Source: JARRNJ01 sp037385045 (lineage in GTDB: Bacteria > Pseudomonadota > Gammaproteobacteria > JASBUN01). From it: a stretch of DNA of 16,569 nt. Under the pieces are notes generated by a model that did no database searches, was not told the origin of the DNA, and saw only the letters and a list, made by a program, of their open reading frames with translations. Within the stretch, counting starts at the first letter, position 1, and each line of letters starts with the position of its first letter. This document shows, piece after piece, positions 11,739 through 16,569 of the stretch. Location of the stretch: NCBI GenBank assembly GCA_037385045.1, contig JARRNJ010000088.1, positions 1 to 16,569 of the forward strand. The letters are read 5' to 3'. Both the position numbers and the translations under genes were made by a program.

Positions 11739-14336
11739 TCACGATGCTTCCCGCTGGCGCAGCAGCCGGGTCGTCCCCATTTTGATCATGTCGTTGACGA
11801 CGAACCACCCGAGCGCGTACACCCAGATCCAAATCGCATGGGTCCAGCTGATTGGGCTGACAAACACTCCATAGACCGCAATCAGGGTCCCGACGACTTC
11901 CGTGGCCATCGTCGCACCGAACAGGAGCGGCGACGGCCAGGGGCGCTGCCAAAACCAGCCTCCAACCCGCGTGACATAAAGCGTACTATGCCCGGCCACA
12001 ATGAGTTTCAGGAACAACAGCGTTCGTATCGTTTCGTCGTCAAAGCCGAATTCGCGCAGGAAAAAGTAGAGCAAAAACGACGCCGCGACTCCGCTTAAGC
12101 CCAACGCGCTGGAGACGGTCAACAGCTGCGGCACCTTCCAGCGTACCGGCGCCGGATCAACCCGCGTATTGTCATAGGCAATGGCCAGGATCGGGATGTC
12201 GTTGAGCACCGCCAGAAGAATGATCATCAAGGCGGTAATCGGATAGAAGTTGAACACGACAATACTGAACGTCATAAACAGAATGATCCGGATGGTTTCA
12301 GCTATGCGATAGGTCGCATAGCTCTTCATCCGCTCGAAGGTAATGCGCGCCTGCTTTACGGCTTCATTGATTACTCCCAGTCCCCGAGCGGTCAGTATGA
12401 TGTCGGCGGCGGCACGTGCGGCATCGGTGGCGCCGCTCACCGCGATGCCGCAGTCGGCCTTCTTCAGAGCCGGCGCATCATTGACTCCATCGCCGGTCAT
12501 CCCGACGATGTGCCCGCCCTTCTGCAGCGTATCCACAATACGATACTTGTCCTCCGGTACCACCTCCGCAAAAATATCCACGGACTCGATCATTTCGACG
12601 ATTGCCGACTCGTGCGTGTGAACGAATTCCTGTTCGAGCAATGTCGTATCGTACGACGATTCGACGGTTTTCATTACCTCGTCGGCAAACTGACGTGCGG
12701 CGGCGCGTGTTACGTTCGGTTGGAGACGCTGATAGATCGCCGCCGCCAGCACCGAAGCCAGGTTCAACAACTCGTTGCTCGCGGTACCGGCGAGTTGGCC
12801 ACGATCTATGGTGCGTTCACGGAGGCCCAGCGTGCGGCCGGTCTCGCGCGCAATTGCCATGTTGTCGCCGGTGATCATTTTCACCTTCACGCCATGATCC
12901 GCCATCTCCGTGATCACTTCGACAGAGTCGTCACGCGGCGGATCGAACAGCGGAATCAGCCCCAATAATTCCAACGGCCCGGAACCCGACTCGCGCGCGA
13001 CGGCGAGGGTTCGATAACCCTTGGCGGCAAGCGCGTCGACCCTCTCACGGATTCTTTGTTCCAGGTCATCGGGCACTTGCGCCAGCTCCAGCAACACCTG
13101 CGCGGCTCCCTTGATCGCCGTGAAGTGCTCCCCATCCTTCGTCACGTCGGCCTCGGTGCGTTTCCGGACCGGATCGAACGCCTTGAAAGCGACTTGCTGG
13201 TATGAATTCCAATCGAGATTCGGAAATTTCTCCTCTAAATAGGAGAAAATCGGCAACTCGATCGGATCGAGGTTCTCCTTTCGGGACGCAAGCGCTGCCA
13301 CGAGGAACAAGCTGCGTTCGTCGAAGCCCTCAAACACCACAGGCTCGGCCACGCGCATCTCGTTCTTGGTCAGCGTCCCGGTCTTGTCCGAGCAGAACAC
13401 ATCCATGCCGGCCAACTCTTCGATGGCCGTCAGACGCGAGACGATCGCCTGGCGCCTGGCGAGATTGAGTGCGCCAACCGCCAGCGTGACTGAAAGCACA
13501 GCCGGCAGCGCCACCGGTATCGCGGCTACCGTGAGCACCAGGGCGAAGCGGGCGATCTCGAGGAAATGCGCATGGCGAAACAGCCCCACCATGACGATGA
13601 GCAGGACCAGCCCCACGGTGATGGCAACGAGAAAGTCGCCGATACGAATCACCATCCGCTGGAAATGGCTTCGCTGCTCGATCTGCGCTTTTGCCACCAG
13701 GGCCACAACAGAATGAAAATTGGTGTTGGCCCCGGAATTCACCACCAACGCCATCATCTCGCCCTGTTTGACGATTGTGTTCGCATATGCAACATCGTTG
13801 GTTGACTTGCTGACCGGAAGGGATTCGCCCGTAAGTGCGGACTGATCAACCAGCAGATACTCACCCGACACCAACTGCACGTCGGCCGGCACGACATTGC
13901 CGATCCGCAGTTTGACGATGTCACCAGGCACAAGGTCCCTCGAAGGAATGGTCTGGAATGACCCACCGCGCAGCACCGCCACTTCATTGGTCAAGCGTTG
14001 CTTGAGCGCTCTCAGCGCGTTGAGTGCTCTATGCTCCTGGAAGAAGTCCAGCCCTGCGTTCACCAACAACATTAGAAGGATGATGCCGAAGTCCTGCCAC
14101 TCCCCCACCATGGCGGAGAGGATCGCCGCGACTTCGATCATCCACGGGATCGGTCCCCAAAACCGACGGAAGATCCGGTGCCAGATCGGTTCACCCTTCT
14201 CTTCTATCTCGTTATAGCCGTAGCGTTCCAGGCGCTCGCCGACCTGGTCTTGAGACAACCCCTGCGCCGCCTCAACCTGCCAGTCGTCAAGCGCCTCCCG
14301 GGCCGGCCGCCCGGCATAGTCGTCGGTATTTTTCAT
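11739..14336 (-). CDS. Plasma-membrane type (P-IIIA) proton-translocating P-type ATPase
   Basis: An 865-residue ion pump. It shows the N-terminal cation-ATPase domain, the actuator TGES (169-172), PVALP in M4 (274-278), the phosphorylated DKTGTLT (D317), the nucleotide-site KGAA (K409), TGDN (489-492), the hinge TGDGVNDAPALKKAD (about 614-628), and six C-terminal membrane segments with LND in M6 (D713). That last Asp corresponds to the proton-binding Asp of fungal and plant H+-ATPases. This motif set fits H+ export driven by ATP. Between GLRER (about 504) and FAEVVPEDKYRIV (about 589) the loop is about 45 residues longer than in plant-type pumps. The ATG has AGGA upstream. No partner gene is adjacent, and proton rather than another cation is inferred by family. 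Confidence 0.93.
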   Translation of the reverse strand: MKNTDDYAGRPAREALDDWQVEAAQGLSQDQVGERLERYGYNEIEEKGEPIWHRIFRRFWGPIPWMIEVAAILSAMVGEWQDFGIILLMLLVNAGLDFFQEHRALNALRALKQRLTNEVAVLRGGSFQTIPSRDLVPGDIVKLRIGNVVPADVQLVSGEYLLVDQSALTGESLPVSKSTNDVAYANTIVKQGEMMALVVNSGANTNFHSVVALVAKAQIEQRSHFQRMVIRIGDFLVAITVGLVLLIVMVGLFRHAHFLEIARFALVLTVAAIPVALPAVLSVTLAVGALNLARRQAIVSRLTAIEELAGMDVFCSDKTGTLTKNEMRVAEPVVFEGFDERSLFLVAALASRKENLDPIELPIFSYLEEKFPNLDWNSYQQVAFKAFDPVRKRTEADVTKDGEHFTAIKGAAQVLLELAQVPDDLEQRIRERVDALAAKGYRTLAVARESGSGPLELLGLIPLFDPPRDDSVEVITEMADHGVKVKMITGDNMAIARETGRTLGLRERTIDRGQLAGTASNELLNLASVLAAAIYQRLQPNVTRAAARQFADEVMKTVESSYDTTLLEQEFVHTHESAIVEMIESVDIFAEVVPEDKYRIVDTLQKGGHIVGMTGDGVNDAPALKKADCGIAVSGATDAARAAADIILTARGLGVINEAVKQARITFERMKSYATYRIAETIRIILFMTFSIVVFNFYPITALMIILLAVLNDIPILAIAYDNTRVDPAPVRWKVPQLLTVSSALGLSGVAASFLLYFFLREFGFDDETIRTLLFLKLIVAGHSTLYVTRVGGWFWQRPWPSPLLFGATMATEVVGTLIAVYGVFVSPISWTHAIWIWVYALGWFVVNDMIKMGTTRLLRQREAS

Positions 14337-14770
14337 ATTATGTTCCTGGCTAACACATGCGCTGGTTTTCTGCGGGCGATACCTGGGGCTGGCCCAGTTG
14401 TCGACTGATGCTCAAACGTTTCGTTCGGGCCACCGATCGTGATTCATGCCCGCCCGACTCCCTTGTCGTAGGTTAGAGGATAGTCGACAATTTGCCGGCG
14501 GCGCATGTCACCGATTCCCGGTGTCGGCCACGGGACAGTGCAAAGAAAGGGAACCTAATGCACACAAAGGGGGCGCTGACCAGACGATGCGAGGCATGTG
14601 ACGATGGAGTCCCTTACGGAGCTGGCAAACACGCTGCCATAGCCGCCGGGTGCTGCGCCATATCTGCGTTCGTCAATCCGAAACCGACGGCCTTCGCGCT
14701 TGCCATAAGTCACGACCGGAACGTTTCGGCAGTTGGGGCTGTCTGGTCCCCCGATCCACAACACCATGGA
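14337..14770. other. 434-bp gene-free region upstream of the ATPase gene
   Basis: No supported gene. It contains a pair of inverted 9-bp repeats, TTGTCGACT (14398-14406) and AGTCGACAA (14482-14490), 75 bp apart, upstream of the ATPase start and possibly regulator sites. No good promoter pair was recognised. Short frames on both strands look random. Confidence 0.45.
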
Positions 14771-15520
14771 TTATGAATCGCCGGGCTCCGGCTTGCGCCC
14801 CGCGTGAATACAAACAACGCCCAGCGTCAAGCAGCGATAGTGAACGGACACGAAGCCGGCGGTTTCCATGGCATTCTTGATCGTTTCGCGGTCCGGAAAC
14901 TCCAAGATCGACTCCACCAGGTAGTCATACGCCTCCGGTGCGCGCGTGATCCAAGCGCCCAGGCGCGGAACCAGGTAATGACAATAACCGCGATAAAGCG
15001 GCCGCAGCGGAGCCCACGGGCGTGATACCTCGAGACAATAGAACCACCCGCCCGATCTCAGCACGCGCAGACTTTCTTTCAACGCGGCTTCCACGTAGGT
15101 CACATTGCGAACCCCAAACGCGCAAACGACCGCGTCCATGGATCCGGTGCGAAACGGCAACGTCCGCGCCAAACCCGCCACCCAGGCCACTGGCGCGGGC
15201 GTTCGGGATCGCCCCGCCTCGATCATCGGCAGGCTGCGGTCCAGCACAATCACCCGCCGATCCGCACCCGAGAGCCGGATCGCCATCTCGCCGCTGCCAC
15301 CGGCCACATCGAGTATCCGATCACCCGGGCGCGGCCGCATCATCCGCACCAGAACCCGACGCCAATGCCGGTGCAGCCCCAGGGTCTGGACGTCCAGCAA
15401 CCGGTCGTAACGGGGCGCCAGGCGCTCGAAGATTTCTGCCAGACGTCGATCCCGCTCCTCCGGGGTCGTTTGCCGGCCGGCGAAGTCTCGCGAATGATTG
15501 ATTGTCGAACGCCCGCGCAT
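14771..15520 (-). CDS. UbiE/COQ5-family SAM-dependent methyltransferase
   Basis: A 249-residue class I methyltransferase (E. coli UbiE 251). It has SAM motif I (ILDVAGGSGEMA, about 69-80), the family-typical FGVRNVT segment, the post-motif RVLRSGG, and a C-terminal ESILEFPDRETIKNAMETAG part matching the PDQDT-like region of UbiE. UbiE methylates C-2 of demethylmenaquinone and the equivalent benzoquinol in ubiquinone synthesis. The first signature (YDRLLDVQTLGLH) departs from the usual YDxMNxxxS form, so a paralogue with a different quinone-like substrate is possible. It lies 21 bp after a small membrane-protein gene, probably in one operon. The ribosome-binding site is weak. Confidence 0.85.
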   Translation of the reverse strand: MRGRSTINHSRDFAGRQTTPEERDRRLAEIFERLAPRYDRLLDVQTLGLHRHWRRVLVRMMRPRPGDRILDVAGGSGEMAIRLSGADRRVIVLDRSLPMIEAGRSRTPAPVAWVAGLARTLPFRTGSMDAVVCAFGVRNVTYVEAALKESLRVLRSGGWFYCLEVSRPWAPLRPLYRGYCHYLVPRLGAWITRAPEAYDYLVESILEFPDRETIKNAMETAGFVSVHYRCLTLGVVCIHAGRKPEPGDS

Positions 15521-15541
15521 TGTTGCTGTCCCGGCCCGGGT

Positions 15542-16039
15542 TCAGAACGGTTTCGCGACCGCCAGCCACAGGACGAGCACGATCGCCACCAGCAAAATGG
15601 GCAGCGAAACCGGCACGAACTTTCGCTCATAGGCTTCGTAGGCATCGTACGGCTCTTTTCGGACCACAGTGGATTCACGCCGCGAAAACCAACGCGGCAG
15701 CCGCACGTGACCAAACCAGATGTCCACCACCTCGATCGGAACGATCACGCACAGCACCAGCGCCAATTTGAGCCGCAGCCAGGTCCATTCCAGCGCCGGA
15801 TGCCCATAGACGATCACGAGGAGGACGCCGCTGCCCAGCAGCATCAGCAACCCCAGGTGTTCAACCCAGAAGAACGGGAGAAAATCACGGTACAGCGCCT
15901 GGTATTCGGGCGTACTGGGATCGAGCCGCCGTTTGGCCCTTTGCAATAGCAGCCAGGCGCCTCCGGACGGGCCCAGCCACAGAATCAGCCCACCGATGTG
16001 AGCCAGTTTCAGCAGTGGTAGCCAGAGTGTGAGTTCCAT
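15542..16039 (-). CDS. Small four-helix integral membrane protein (CopD/DUF2269-like)
   Basis: A 165-residue, very hydrophobic protein with four predicted membrane segments (about 4-32, 57-78, 88-110, 141-162). H14 in segment 1 (KLAHIGGLILWLG), H61 at the start of segment 2 and D106 in segment 3 are polar residues within the membrane. The 'H-I-x-LWLG' start resembles CopD/DUF2269-type proteins, some of which may bind haem or metal, but the function is unknown. The ATG at 16039 is chosen over one 54 bp upstream because GGGGGA lies 7 nt before it and the hydrophobic segment begins immediately. It is the first gene of the pair with the UbiE-like methyltransferase. Confidence 0.8.
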   Translation of the reverse strand: MELTLWLPLLKLAHIGGLILWLGPSGGAWLLLQRAKRRLDPSTPEYQALYRDFLPFFWVEHLGLLMLLGSGVLLVIVYGHPALEWTWLRLKLALVLCVIVPIEVVDIWFGHVRLPRWFSRRESTVVRKEPYDAYEAYERKFVPVSLPILLVAIVLVLWLAVAKPF

Positions 16040-16461
16040 GAAGGATTCCCCCGGGACGCGGCCATCCGGCCAATCCCGACAGCGGTGCTCCATCGACCGT
16101 CACCGCCCGTAACACCAAATATAGGCACGGCCTGGCCCCGTGCCAGCCGCGGACACCCGTAACGAGCGGGCGTAAGTGTCTGCGTCCGACGCTGGACCAG
16201 CGCGTATTCTGCTTGCCCGTATTCACGGCGGCTTACCCTGCAGCTTGCGTCTACAATGGAAGAAGCGGCCGCAGATCCCGGATTCCGACCCACGGGGACC
16301 GACACTACATCGGCACAACCCGCAACTCCGTGGATTCCCGATCCGTCGCCGGCCGTCCGGAGATGGTGGAGGTAAACCCGACCGCCACCGAATTTATGGT
16401 TGTGAATCGGCCTGTCCAGCGCGGCGGGCAGGCGGAACGACGGGGAGGTACGACAAGGACA
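16040..16461. other. Divergent intergenic region between the membrane-protein gene and the usp gene
   Basis: 422 bp without a supported gene, lying between divergent transcription units and so expected to hold two promoters. A perfect 6-bp palindrome with one central base, CGCTGG-A-CCAGCG, is at 16190-16202. TACAAT at 16252-16257 could be a plus-strand -10 box but lacks a good -35 at standard spacing. Confidence 0.5.
16252..16257 (+). promoter_or_regulatory. Candidate -10 box for the usp gene
   Basis: TACAAT (5/6 match) on the plus strand, about 205 bp before the start codon. No recognisable -35 is found 16-18 nt upstream, so this is weak and could be a chance match or an activator-dependent promoter. 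Confidence 0.2.
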
Positions 16462-16569
16462 ATGAGCACTTATAAACACATCCTGGTGGCCATCGATGGA
16501 AGTGAAATCGCGGATCATGCGCTGAAAGAAGCGATACTGGTTGGCACGGACATGCAGGCGCAACTGCGA
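16462..16569 (+). CDS. Universal stress protein (UspA family), 5' part only
   Basis: The first 36 codons of a UspA-family protein, cut by the window edge. The N-terminus MSTYKHILVAIDGSEIADHA has the typical first beta strand (HILVAIDGS) that forms part of the nucleotide-binding fold. It is the only plus-strand gene in the window. The ribosome-binding region (GGGGAGG at 16442-16448, AAGGA nearer the start) is unusually spaced, but the start agrees with the family. Usp proteins accumulate under growth arrest and stress. Nothing more can be said of the missing part. Confidence 0.9.
   Translation, partial: MSTYKHILVAIDGSEIADHALKEAILVGTDMQAQLR

Noticed and set aside
16039..16093. An upstream ATG adding 18 residues to the small membrane protein
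   Set aside because: The extension is polar and the Shine-Dalgarno GGGGGA fits the ATG at 16039.

Overview
The window is about 60% GC and comes from a gammaproteobacterial chromosome. It carries the conserved order thrS-infC-rpmI-rplT-pheS-pheT-ihfA-MerR gene-tRNA-Pro, which is typical of Gammaproteobacteria such as Pseudomonas. The genus cannot be fixed from the sequence; a sulfur-oxidising or related lineage (Chromatiales/Acidiferrobacterales-like) is only a guess. Every complete gene is on the minus strand, so transcription runs from high to low coordinates. The only plus-strand gene is a universal stress protein cut by the right edge.

Region 1 (1-540): an intact tRNA-Pro(GGG) with encoded CCA and its terminator. 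The last 16 nt of the tRNA, the terminator and flanking DNA are perfectly repeated 143 bp away at the window edge. A diverged 5' half of a tRNA lies upstream of the intact gene.

Region 2 (541-8100): the translation cluster. thrS has a clear promoter (perfect TATAAT) and a leader of about 135 nt made of three tandem 36-bp units. Each folds on the mRNA strand into a hairpin whose 7-nt loop looks like a threonine anticodon loop (GGU, CGU, CGU). This is probably a threonyl-tRNA synthetase autoregulatory operator. infC follows with a non-canonical AUC start, then rpmI and rplT, a strong intrinsic terminator or attenuator, pheS, pheT, ihfA and an overlapping MerR-type regulator.

Region 3 (8101-11738): a ferritin-like diiron protein with a probable frameshift at a C7 tract near its N-terminus, about 640 bp with no recognisable gene, and an NfeD/SPFH (stomatin-like) pair, a standard membrane-organising module.

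Region 4 (11739-16569): a plasma-membrane type (P-IIIA) proton-pumping P-type ATPase with an enlarged cytoplasmic loop, a gene-free spacer, a two-gene operon (small membrane protein, then a UbiE-family methyltransferase), a spacer of about 420 bp, and the start of a UspA-family gene.

I see no CRISPR array, transposase, integrase or phage gene. The most interesting signals are regulatory: the triple anticodon-arm mimic before thrS, the AUC start of infC, and the tandem tRNA-end repeats.
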